Below, piece by piece: positions 1 through 11,032 of a stretch of DNA of 64,000 nt. The first letter of the stretch is position 1, and every line of letters starts with the position of its first letter. The DNA is from Symsagittifera roscoffensis (taxonomy: Eukaryota > Xenacoelomorpha > Acoela > Convolutidae). Below the pieces are notes generated by a model. It had not been told where the DNA came from and searched no databases. It saw nothing but the letters and a program-made list of their open reading frames with translations. A program made the translations under genes and the position numbers. The DNA lies in assembly GCF_963678635.1 (NCBI RefSeq), contig NC_087063.1, positions 784,287-848,286 on the forward strand. Reading direction: 5' to 3'.

Positions 1-640
1 TCGATTATGTGTTGTAATTGATTATATTTGATTTCAAAAAAGAGAGATTATAATGGATTCTTAATTGATTAAAATCATTTTTTTTTCAATTTTTGTAAGA
101 CTGGTAGTAAAATCATATTATAATCGATTAGTAACGCTTGAAACAGGATGCGGGCAAGACTGTTCGTATAACAGGTCAAAGCCCTGAATGTTACGACTGT
201 TCCTTAATTCATAACGAATATTTTTCGGGAAAAAAAATATTGAAAATCTATAAGCTTTGGTCAATATCAAAGTGTGAAACTAGCTAGCCTCAATTCAATT
301 TGCTAGCCTCAATTCAGTTTGGAACAATTTTGTTGTGCGGGTTAATTTGCCACGCATAAAAAATTCGCGTTATGCGCTTAGCATTATAAATTAATTCTTC
401 AAAAAGCGCATAATTTAGTTTATAATATAGTCAATTTGGCAACTTTCAAGCCCCCAGAACTTTATAAAAAGGATAGGAGGTAAAATTTCTTTTTAATTCT
501 GATGTCAGGGAGTCGATATCTTCAATTAGATATAAGAATAAATTTGTTGTAAGCTTATATTTCGACGACAAAAACTGACTGAATAAAAAACCACACCGAG
601 CATAAAAATGCTTCTTTTTTTTCAAAAGTCGGAACAATGA
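1..640. repeat. Dispersed AT-rich repeat, left copy
   Basis: Bases 1-170 match the reverse complement of about 63000-63170, sharing for example the block AACGCTTGAAAC and the ATGCGGGCAA stretch beside it. Bases 160-640 look like a more diverged direct copy of about 37845-38345: both carry an AGACTG-TCGTAT block, an AAAGC-CTGAA block, a region of GCGTTA/CGCG palindromes and an AAAGTCGGAACAA end. No coding potential was seen. It is probably a non-autonomous transposon or a composite of several. The exact ends are unknown, and identity is only roughly 65 percent for the second part. Confidence 0.5.
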
Positions 641-1413
641 TCAGTGATTAATTATATTCGGTTTCAGAGTCAGAGCAATGTCGAAATAATTGTTGAAATG
701 AAAATAAAACCCCCTCACAAAAAGTGTTTTTTGTTGTTGCGCGGTTTAAAACTGGACAATAGAAAAAGTAAATCAAAACTATCGCGAGTATGTTTTCTCA
801 GCACGAGTGGTTTCTTGAAAAAAAGTGCTAAATTGATTATCATCCGCCTATACCTGACAGCGAAAACAACCGAATCTGTAGCTTGATTTAGGGCAAACTA
901 AACATTGGGCTGTCTTAATCGTACTACATGATTTTAACCAACAAACCAATAAAACATTTTGAGACTTCAAAAAGTAAAGTAGGAGGTTAAAAATTTAAAA
1001 TTTACTTTGTTACTTATTCCACAAATCGCAAGTTTTTTAAGTCGTAGTTTTTAGAATTGATTTCGACAAAATATGACAAATTTTGACCCAAAACTTGACT
1101 TTCAGCTCTAACTCAAATTTGTTTGATATTTTATGCCCAGAATTTTAAAGAGAATTCAAAACATGATTCATCAGTTTCTGACTTTGCCAAAAACACCATG
1201 AAATTTCATAAATCTCAAAACTAGGTACACATAATGTCCGCAAGCAAATCATACATCAAAATGTGAATATATAAATGAACCAAAAACCATATTAATTACT
1301 GTGAATATAATAACATTGCCTTAGTTTAATCACAACTGGCGGATTAATCATCCGACTCCCAACTAACAATTAAAAATTCTTTGCATCAAAATCATCTTGT
1401 AAACAATCTTGAA
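641..1413. other. Spacer with no recognisable feature
   Basis: AT-rich sequence. The reading frames here are short and low in complexity. No RNA gene, promoter or repeat copy was recognised. Confidence 0.5.
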
Positions 1414-1964
1414 AATCAACAAAACAACAAAAGGTTTCGAGCATAAAAACATGATGAAAGCTTTGACATCTTTCTCAGCATTTTGTCCTCGAGTTTCAAC
1501 TACGATGTTCTACAATTTGTGTGTATTAACTGAAAAATTTTCTGATCATGCTCATATCTTCTGTGTGAAAAGGTTTCAAGGTTTTTTGACATCGGTGCGC
1601 CAAATGTAAATCTGCTGATCTAAAAAAATTATTCAAGTTATCACTGTTTCCTTTCCATTTTTTAATAATTTTTTAACTAAAAAGGTTTTAAAATAAGCAA
1701 AAATCTAATGCTCAACTGTGGGGTTCTCTCTTTCTTTTTTGCCAAATATGGATTTTATGTTTCATCTGACTTCCAAATGTTTTGTGATATTATCAAGCAG
1801 CAAAAATCCATTTTAAGAAATTCCGTCTATTTTTGCATATAAATGATCACAAACATGTCATTCTTTTTGACACTTCTTTGGCAAATGAATCAAGCGTTTC
1901 GTTTTTGTTGGCGCACTTTTATCAAAAGTTTAATGCATCGATTTGGTTGCGTACATAACCATTT

Positions 1965-2360
1965 CATCCAAGGGCGGATATAAGATATTCTCAAGGGGGG
2001 GAGCGGGTTTTCCAAAAATTGATCAAAAGTTGTCGACCTTTTTTTCTAGGTTGACTAATTTGATTTTCTGAGCTCTCCCAAAGCACTCAAAAAACCCTCT
2101 TTTGGCAAAATTTTCAGCGCCGCAAGCAAATTTAAAAACAAACAGGCCAAAAAGGATTTTTTAGGCACTTTTTGGAAAATTTTGACTAGAAAATTACGTT
2201 TCCCCCTCAAAACTATTCCAAACTGCCACTAAGGCGCTTTAGAAAAAATTTAAAGTCCTTCAGCCAAAAATGGACATATTAAGAACGTAATAAAGTGCAA
2301 ATCCTTGAGAAAAGAAAGTGTCCGAAGCCTCCCCACCCCTCCACCCCTAAATTCGCTAAT
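1965..2360. repeat. Dispersed repeat R2, copy 1
   Basis: This segment has a diverged relative at about 57690-58020. Shared landmarks in the same order are a CCAAAGCACTC/CCTAGAACACCC block, a GCGC-GCAGGCAAATTT block, GGCCAAAAAGG, a run ending TTGACNANAAAATT-CG, GCCAAAAATGGA, and a final CCACC/CACCCC stretch. No open reading frame spans it. It is probably a non-autonomous element; the ends are not defined. Confidence 0.55.
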
Positions 2361-2514
2361 GATTTCATCTATGATCGTATGATCGACATCAGTTTATTGC
2401 ACATTATGTACGAGAAGAAACTGCATTTTCACCGTATCGTTTTTCTTCTTTGAAAGTCTGACACTTGGATTCGTTGATTTTTTTTCTCCTGGTAGGTTGC
2501 AGTTGAAAACTCAA

Positions 2515-3080
2515 GGACAATTGTCATTAATTTATAAGTTAACTGAAAGTTTTAAAAATTGATTGAAACAATGAGCGATACGAGGTGATGTCACCCTAAT
2601 AAAAAAAAATTGCGTATGAAAATGAGGAAAAATGTTCAATCAGTTAATTTTTGAAGTCATTTCTCAAGTCAGCTTTGTTTTTAGAACTTAAAATGAAGTT
2701 TGCAAATTGAGTTTGAGCAAAAAATCTCAAAACAGGGAGCGGCACAATCTGAAGAATTTCAACCTTTTTGTATACCAGGGTTACAAAAAGTTTTTGAAAA
2801 CGCATTTGATAACCGATTGGTTCTTCAAATTCCTTCAAATCCCAAATGGTCTTCTGAGTTTAAGCGACTCCCTGTTTTGATAATATTTAGCTCAAACTCA
2901 ATTTGTAAACTTCATTTTGACTTCCTAAATTACAGCTGACTTAAGAAATGAAATCGAAAACAAACTGAACCACCATTTTTCCGTCATTGTATACGTAAGA
3001 CAAATTTTATGAGAGTAACATGTACGAGATGAAGCTTCTGCAGCCAAGTTTTTTGTCAAGCGTTTTCTAAGGGCAAATTG
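2515..3080. mobile_element. Foldback-type inverted-repeat element, copy A
   Basis: The two halves are inverted relatives of each other. The strongest arm block is at 2690-2718 (AAATGAAGTTT-CAAATTGAG then TTTGAGC), mirrored at 2889-2922. Pairing continues inward through CAAAACAGGGAG and outward through ATTTCT-AAGTCAGCT, GGAAAAATG and CGTAT blocks to roughly 2600 and 3010. The reading frames on both strands here are by-products of the symmetry. No transposase and no clear target duplication were seen, so it is best called a foldback or long-TIR MITE. Confidence 0.6.
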
Positions 3081-5465
3081 TTTTACGCAGTCAATGGCTT
3101 CTCTTAGTTCAAAAATTAAAGCTGATTTTTTTTTCAAAAATGTTTAGGCTGAAATTAACAGGTTTAGAAGGATTTTTTTTTCATTTTCTTCAAGTTCTAG
3201 CAACCAATATGGGCAATCTTTTCTGTTTTAAGGTAAAAAAATTCACGCAGAGTTGATCATTTATATTCGTAGATGAAATTCTACTTCAAAACATAAACAA
3301 TCACCCACAGCGGTTAGTAGAACTTGAAAAAAAGGAAAATATTCTTTCTACACTTGACCCATTTAGCTTAAGAACTTTTCAAAAAAGATCCAATTTTAAT
3401 TTTTGAACTAAAATGAGCCTTTGGCTGCATAACAAAATTCTACCGCGGACAGAAGCTTGACTAAAAGTTTGGCCGCAGAAGCTTCATTGTCAGTATTTTA
3501 TAAAACTACTGAAATTTGATTAAATTTTAAAACCTATCCGCATGGCTTGTAAAAAAAGGGCTCCTTATAAAGATAAATGGCAACCAAAACTTATCAATAC
3601 TTTCAACTTTTGGTGCTGTTTTGTTTTGCTTAAAAAAAAACAAAACCTTTCTCGCACGACGCTTCATTTTCCACACAAACCCCCTTTTATTTTTTGGTAC
3701 TATTTTAATGCATCCATTTTTGGCCAACGACCCTAGGTTTTTTTAGTGGCGCCGTCAGCGCCAAAATTTTTTAAGTTTCAGAAAGAAGCACACCAAGAAA
3801 AATGCCGTTTTTCGAAATGTGCCTAATTACGCCTTTTTTGCTTTTTTTTTAAATTGATAAATCGGAAAACTTGAACAAAATAGGGTTTTTACAGCAAATT
3901 ATAAGTTAATTCCCCTCAAAAAATTGATAAAAAATTCTTCATAAAAATTAGAAAGAAGCTAAGGAAATAAGTCAAAAACTTTGCATCAAAGTGAGTGTAA
4001 TAAATAAAGTTTTAATTAATGAAAGCTTGAGCCAGAATTTTTTTTAGCATTGGGTTAGAAGTGCATTGGGTTAGATATCAATTTAAAGATGTTCCAAAAC
4101 AATTGAAAACCATAATGTGGATTCAACTAAGTTTGTTTCAAGTTTAAAAACTCAAATGATCATTATATCTTTTTTTTTACAGTATCTCGAAAAAATAGTG
4201 GAGAGTGAATTAGCTCAAAAAACTGTCAAAAATTTCTTCCCTAAACCTGGCAGAATCAGCTAACACAAATAATTATCGGACAGGGTTGAATGATATATCA
4301 TATTAACGAAATTTTAGTCGTGATTCGAACGACATAAAAAATTCAAAAAAAAAAATTTGTTATCGAAAAAAACCGGTTTGAAAGTTTTGATTTTTGGTCT
4401 AATTTTGAGCTAATTAGTAAAATATTTAAGAATTACAATTGCTTATTTGAGCTTGCTCAGTAACCGGCTATCCTTGTTTGAGTTTCAATTTAGCTGAGTC
4501 TTGATCAATTTGAAGAGAGCAACTTACAGCATGAATGATAGTAATGTATTCATTTTTAAGATTGCCACCAAGTTTGCGTGGTCTTATTTATGTATATAAT
4601 TTTCATCAATACTATAATATTACTCAAAAAGTCTGTTGTTAACAAAATATCAAGACATTGAAAACTCAATTGGACACATCATTATTTTAAAAAACTTTCT
4701 CTTTTTTTAAATTTTTCGCAAATTGTTTGAAAAAATCAGCTTTATCTTGAGAATTGATATTGACAAAATATCGCTAGTTTTGGCACATTTGGTTGTTTTG
4801 ACACACATTTTATGTCTTTGAGCTCAATTTTTATATATCATGTTTTTCCTGCGTTCATTTTTCTCAACATTATAATGAGCTGAACTTTGCCACTATTTGA
4901 ATTCATCATGGCTGCATTTTTTGGGTTTTTTTTCCAAGCAAAATATTTCAGACTCTAACTGTTTTTCAAGCTGAATGCTGTAGCTCAAAACTCTTACTTA
5001 CTGATGAGCTGGAAAAGACTCAGTTAAAATCAAATGCATTAGCACGCCATAAAAATCAATCACTTTTTTGGTCGTAATACCTCAACTACATTTCAACGTT
5101 TAGTTGAAATTTCATGATGAGAACTTTCAATAAATTGAAAAAAAAAATAAGTATAACTTTTGATTTAATGAACAAGAAAAGATGTCTCAAAGATAATAAA
5201 AGATGTCAGTGAACGTTATCTAAAACATCAAAACTAGTTTTAGAAAAAACTAGACCAAGCTTTTTTTACTCTGAAAGAACAAATATTGTGAACTTCCAGT
5301 CAACGTGTTAAGCATCTGACACTGAACTAACAATGACAACACTTTTGCCAGGAATTTATCTAAATGTTCCATTTGTCCTTTAACTTGTACAATATGTTTC
5401 TTGCATAAAAAAATGAAAACACTTTTAAAAAACCTAAGTGTTTTCATCCAAAATTTCAAGTACTA
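3081..5465. other. Non-coding part of the duplicated segment
   Basis: AT-rich DNA with frames no longer than about 70 codons. Copy A and copy B differ here mainly in homopolymer length, and one such difference changes the frame of the only Cys/Trp-containing short ORF (3542 versus 9111). That argues against any protein being maintained. A perfect 12-bp inverted repeat (ATGAAAACACTT) lies at 5413-5447 just before the satellite, and again at about 10980-11014. Confidence 0.6.
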
Positions 5466-6980
5466 ACTGATGAATTTTGAGTGTAGTACCGCAAATATTT
5501 GATGTGATAAGATATTTCAAAAAAATTTATTGTCAAATTAGGATACCGTACAAGCGACTGAATTGAATTGAGCGTCATAAATCAGTGAATATTTGATGTG
5601 ATAAGATATTTCAAACAGATTTAACGTCGAATTAAGATACCACCAAACAAACGCCTGAATTGAATTGAGCGTCATAAATCAGTGAACATTTGATGTGATA
5701 ATATATTTCAAAGAGATTTATCGCCGAATTAGGATACCACCGTACAAGCGACTGAATTGAATTGAGCGTCATAAATCAGTGAATATTTGATGTGATAAGA
5801 TATTTCAAAGAGATTTATCGTCGAATTAGGATACCACCGTACAAGCGACTGAATTGAATTGAGCGTCATAAATCAGTGAACATTTGATGTGATAAGATAT
5901 TTCAAAGAGATTTATCGTCGAATTAGGATACCACCGTACAAGCGACTGATTTGAATTGAGCGTCATAAATTAGTGAATATTTGATGTGATAAGATATTTC
6001 AAAGAGATTTATCGTCGAATTAGGATACCACCGTACAAGCGACTGAATTGAATTGAGCGTCATAAATCAGTGAATATTTGATGTGACAAGATATTTCAAA
6101 GAGATTTATCGTCGAATTAGGATACCACTTTACAAGCGACTGAATTGAATTGAGCGTCATAAATCAGTGAATATTTGATGTGACAAGATATTTCAAAGAG
6201 ATTTATCGTCGAATTAAGATACCACCGTACAAGCGACTGAATTGAATTGAGCGTCATAAATCAGTGAATATTGATGTGATAAGATATTTCAAAGAGATTT
6301 ATCGTCGAACTAGGATACCACCGTACAAGCGACTGAATTGAATTGAGCGTCATAAATCAGTGAATTTTTGATGTGATAAGATATTTCAAAGAGATTTATC
6401 GTCGAATTAGGATACCACCGTACAAGCGACTGAATTGAATTGAGCGTCATAAATCAGTGAATATTTGATGTGATAAGATATTTCAAAGACATTTATCGTC
6501 GAATTAGGATACCACCGTACAAGCGACTGAATTGAATTGAGCGTCATAAATCAGTGAATATTTGATGTGATAAGATATTTCAAAGAGATTTATCGTCGAA
6601 TTAGGATACCACCGTAAAAGCGACTGAATTGAATTGAGCGTCATAAATCAGTCAATATTTAAGGTGATAAGATATTTCAAAGAGATTTATCGTCGAATTA
6701 GGATACCACCGTACAAGCGACTGAATCGAATTGAGCGTCATAAATCAGTGAATATTTGATGTGATAAGATATTTCAAAGAAATTTATCGTCGAATTAGGA
6801 TACCACCGTACAAGCGACTGAATTGAATTGAGCGTCATAAATCAGTGAATATTTGATGTGATAAGATATTTCAAAAAGATTTATCGTCGAATTAGGATAC
6901 CACCGTACAAGCGACTGAATTGAATTGAGCGTCATAAATCAGTGCGTCATAATCAACAATTGAATTGAGCGTCATAAATC
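5466..6980. repeat. 97-bp satellite array A
   Basis: About 15-16 head-to-tail copies of a 97-bp monomer. Landmarks in order are GAATATTTGATGTGATAAG, ATATTTCAAAGAGATTTATC, GTCGAATTAGGATACC, ACCGTACAAGCGACTG, AATTGAATTGAGCG and TCATAAATCAGT. The first monomer is degenerate (from ~5466) and lacks three bases after GATACC. The array ends in a scrambled partial monomer at 6940-6980 that joins directly to segmental copy B. Monomers differ by only a few bases each. Confidence 0.97.
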
Positions 6981-7539
6981 AACAAAACAACAAAAGGTTT
7001 CGAGCATAAAAACATGATGAAAGCTTTGACATCTTTCTCAGCATTTTGTCCTCGAGTTTCAACTACGATGTTCTACAATTTGTGTGTATTAACTGAAAAA
7101 TTTTCTGATCATGCTCATATCTTCTGTGTGAAAAGGTTTCAAGGTTTTTGACATCGGTGCGCCAAATGTAAATCTGCTGATCTAAAAAAATTATTCAAGT
7201 TATCACTGTTTCCTTTCCATTTTTTAATAATTTTTTAACTAAAAAGGTTTTAAAATAAGCAAAAATCTAATGCTCAACTGTGGGGTTCTCTCTTTCTTTT
7301 TTTGCCAAATATGGATTTTATGTTTCATCTGACTTCCAAATGTTTATGTTTTGTGATATTATCAAGCAGCAAAAATCCATTTTAAGAAATTCCGTCTATT
7401 TTTGCATATAAATGATCACAAACATGTCATTCTTTTTGACACTTCTTTGGCAAATGAATCAAGCGTTTCGTTTTTGTTGGCGCACTTTTATCAAAAGTTT
7501 AATGCATCGATTTGGTTGCGTACATAACCATTTCATCCA

Positions 7540-7925
7540 AGGGCGGATATAAGATATTCTCAAGGGGGGGAGCGGGTTTTCCAAAAATTGATCAAAAGTT
7601 GTCGACCTTTTTTTCTAGGTTGACTAATTTGATTTTCTGAGCTCTCCCAAAGCACTCAAAAAACCCTCTTTTGGCAAAATTTTCAGCGCCGCAAGCAAAT
7701 TTAAAAACAAACAGGCCAAAAAGGATTTTTTAGGCACTTTTTGGAAAATTTTGACTAGAAAATTACGTTTCCCCCTCAAAACTATTCCAAACTGCCACTA
7801 AGGCGCTTTAGAAAAAATTTAAAGTCCTTCAGCCAAAAATGGACATATTAAGAACGTAATAAAGTGCAAATCCTTGAGAAAAGAAAGTGTCCGAAGCCTC
7901 CCCACCCCTCCACCCCTAAATTCGC
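7540..7925. repeat. Dispersed repeat R2, copy 2
   Basis: This is the copy of R2 carried within segmental duplication copy B. It exists because the larger segment was duplicated, not because of a separate insertion. Confidence 0.55.
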
Positions 7926-8083
7926 TAATGATTTCATCTATGATCGTATGATCGACATCAGTTTATTGCACATTATGTACGAGAAGAAACTGCATTTTCA
8001 CCGTATCGTTTTTCTTCTTTGAAAGTCTGACACTTGGATTCGTTGATTTTTTTTCTCCTGGTAGGTTGCAGTTGAAAACTCAA

Positions 8084-8649
8084 GGACAATTGTCATTAAT
8101 TTATAAGTTAACTGAAAGTTTTAAAAATTGATTGAAACAATGAGCGATACGAGGTGATGTCACCCTAATAAAAAAAAATTGCGTATGAAAATGAGGAAAA
8201 ATGTTCAATCAGTTAATTTTTGAAGTCATTTCTCAAGTCAGCTTTGTTTTTAGAACTTAAAATGAAGTTTGCAAATTGAGTTTGAGCAAAAAATCTCAAA
8301 ACAGGGAGCGGCACAATCTGAAGAATTTCAACCTTTTTGTATACCAGGGTTACAAAAAGTTTTTGAAAACGCATTTGATAACCGATTGGTTCTTCAAATT
8401 CCTTCAAATCCCAAATGGTCTTCTGAGTTTAAGCGACTCCCTGTTTTGATAATATTTAGCTCAAACTCAATTTGTAAACTTCATTTTGACTTCCTAAATT
8501 ACAGCTGACTTAAGAAATGAAATCGAAAACAAACTGAACCACCATTTTTCCGTCATTGTATACGTAAGACAAATTTTATGAGAGTAACATGTACGAGATG
8601 AAGCTTCTGCAGCCAAGTTTTTTGTCAAGCGTTTTCTAAGGGCAAATTG
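8084..8649. mobile_element. Foldback-type inverted-repeat element, copy B
   Basis: Essentially identical copy of the 2515-3080 foldback element, carried in the second segmental duplication. Confidence 0.6.
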
Positions 8650-11032
8650 TTTTACGCAGTCAATGGCTTCTCTTAGTTCAAAAATTAAAGCTGATTTTTT
8701 TTTCAAAAATGTTTAGGCTGAAATTAACAGGTTTAGAAGGATTTTTTTTTCATTTTCTTCAAGTTCTAGCAACCAATATGGGCAATCTTTTCTGTTTTAA
8801 GGTAAAAAAATTCACGCAGAGTTGATCATTTATATTCGTAGATGAAATTCTACTTCAAAACTTAAACAATCACCCACAGCGGTTAGTAGAACTTGAAAAA
8901 AAGGAAAATATTCTTTCTACACTTGACCCATTTAGCTTAAGAACTTTTCAAAAAAGATCCAATTTTAATTTTTGAACTAAAATGAGCCTTTGGCTGCATA
9001 ACAAAATTCTACCGCGGACAGAAGCTTGACTAAAAGTTTGGCCGCAGAAGCTTCATTGTCAGTATTTTATAAAACTACTGATATTTGATTAAATTTTAAA
9101 ACCTATCCGCATGGCTTGTAAAAAAAGGGCTCCTTATAAAGATAAATGGCAACCAAAACTTATCAATACTTTCAACTTTTGGTGCTGTTTTGTTTTGCTT
9201 AAAAAAAACAAAACCTTTCTCGCACGACGCTTCATTTTCCACACAAACCCCCTTTTATTTTTTGGTACTATTTTAATGCATCCATTTTTGGCCAACGACC
9301 CTAGGTTTTTTTAGTGGCGCCGTCAGCGCCAAAATTTTTTAAGTTTCAGAAAGAAGCACACCAAGAAAAATGCCGTTTTTCGAAATGTGCCTAATTACGC
9401 CTTTTTTGCTTTTTTTTAAATTGATAAATCGGAAAACTTGAACAAAATAGGGTTTTTACAGCAAATTATAAGTTAATTCCCCTCAAAAAATTGATAAAAA
9501 ATTCTTCATAAAAATTAGAAAGAAGCTAAGGAAATAAGTCAAAAACTTTGCATCAAAGTGAGTGTAATAAATAAAGTTTTAATTAATGAAAGCTTGAGCC
9601 AGAATTTTTTTTAGCATTGGGTTAGAAGTGCATTGGGTTAGATATCAATTTAAAGATGTTCCAAAACAATTGAAAACCATAATGTGGATTCAACTAAGTT
9701 TGTTTCAAGTTTAAAAACTCAAATGATCATTATATCTTTTTTTTTACAGTATCTCGAAAAAATAGTGGAGAGTGAATTAGCTCAAAAAACTGTCAAAAAT
9801 TTCTTCCCTAAACCTGGCAGAATCAGCTAACACAAATAATTATCGGACAGGGTTGAATGATATATCATATTAACGAAATTTTAGTCGTGATTCGAACGAC
9901 ATAAAAAATTCAAAAAAAAAAATTTGTTATCGAAAAAAACCGGTTTGAAAGTTTTGATTTTTGGTCTAATTTTGAGCTAATTAGTAAAATATTTAAGAAT
10001 TACAATTGCTTATTTGAGCTTGCTCAGTAACCGGCTATCCTTGTTTGAGTTTCAATTTAGCTGAGTCTTGATCAATTTGAAGAGAGCAACTTACAGCATG
10101 AATGATAGTAATGTATTCATTTTTAAGATTGCCACCAAGTTTGCGTGGTCTTATTTATGTATATAATTTTCATCAATACTATAATATTACTCAAAAAGTC
10201 TGTTGTTAACAAAATATCAAGACATTGAAAACTCAATTGGACACATCATTATTTTAAAAAACTTTCTCTTTTTTTAAATTTTTCGCAAATTGTTTGAAAA
10301 AATCAGCTTTATCTTGAGAATTGATATTGACAAAATATCGCTAGTTTTGGCACATTTGGTTGTTTTGACACACATTTTATGTCTTTGAGCTCAATTTTTA
10401 TATATCATGTTTTTCCTGCGTTCATTTTTCTCAACATTATAATGAGCTGAACTTTGCCACTATTTGAATTCATCATGGCTGCATTTTTTGGGTTTTTTTT
10501 CCAAGCAAAATATTTCAGACTCTAACTGTTTTTCAAGCTGAATGCTGTAGCTCAAAACTCTTACTTACTGATGAGCTGGAAAAGACTCAGTTAAAATCAA
10601 ATGCATTAGCACGCCATAAAAATCAATCACTTTTTTGGTCGTAATACCTCAACTACATTTCAACGTTTAGTTGAAATTTCATGATGAGAACTTTCAATAA
10701 ATTGAAAAAAAAAATAAGTATAACTTTTGATTTAATGAACAAGAAAAGATGTCTCAAAGATAATAAAAGATGTCAGTGAACGTTATCTAAAACATCAAAA
10801 CTAGTTTTAGAAAAAACTAGACCAAGCTTTTTTTACTCTGAAAGAACAAATATTGTGAACTTCCAGTCAACGTGTTAAGCATCTGACACTGAACTAACAA
10901 TGACAACACTTTTGCCAGGAATTTATCTAAATGTTCCATTTGTCCTTTAACTTGTACAATATGTTTCTTGCATAAAAAAATGAAAACACTTTTAAAAAAC
11001 CTAAGTGTTTTCATCCAAAATTTCAAGTACTA

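Larger units (their letters stand above)
1414..6976. repeat. Tandem segmental duplication, copy A (~5.56 kb)
   Basis: From 1414 onward the sequence is repeated almost identically from 6977, at an offset of 5563-5569 bp. The copies differ by single bases, homopolymer lengths and a 6-bp insertion in copy B near 7345. Copy A holds about 4.05 kb of non-coding DNA followed by 15-16 satellite monomers. The junction with copy B lies inside a scrambled monomer at about 6940-6980, where satellite sequence runs directly into the AATCAACAAAACAACAAAAG start. That fits unequal exchange or replication slippage between the satellite and a short AAATCAAC match. Identity above about 99 percent implies a recent event, or an assembly artefact that should be excluded. 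Confidence 0.9.

Noticed and set aside
2644-3137. Short frames (64-79 codons) repeated at 8213-8706
   Set aside because: They are duplicated only because the whole 5.57-kb segment is, they lie on both strands of the foldback element, and they have no domain.
3527-3736. Overlapping 64-67 codon frames with counterpart at 9111-9314
   Set aside because: A homopolymer-length difference between the two copies changes the frame, which argues against coding.
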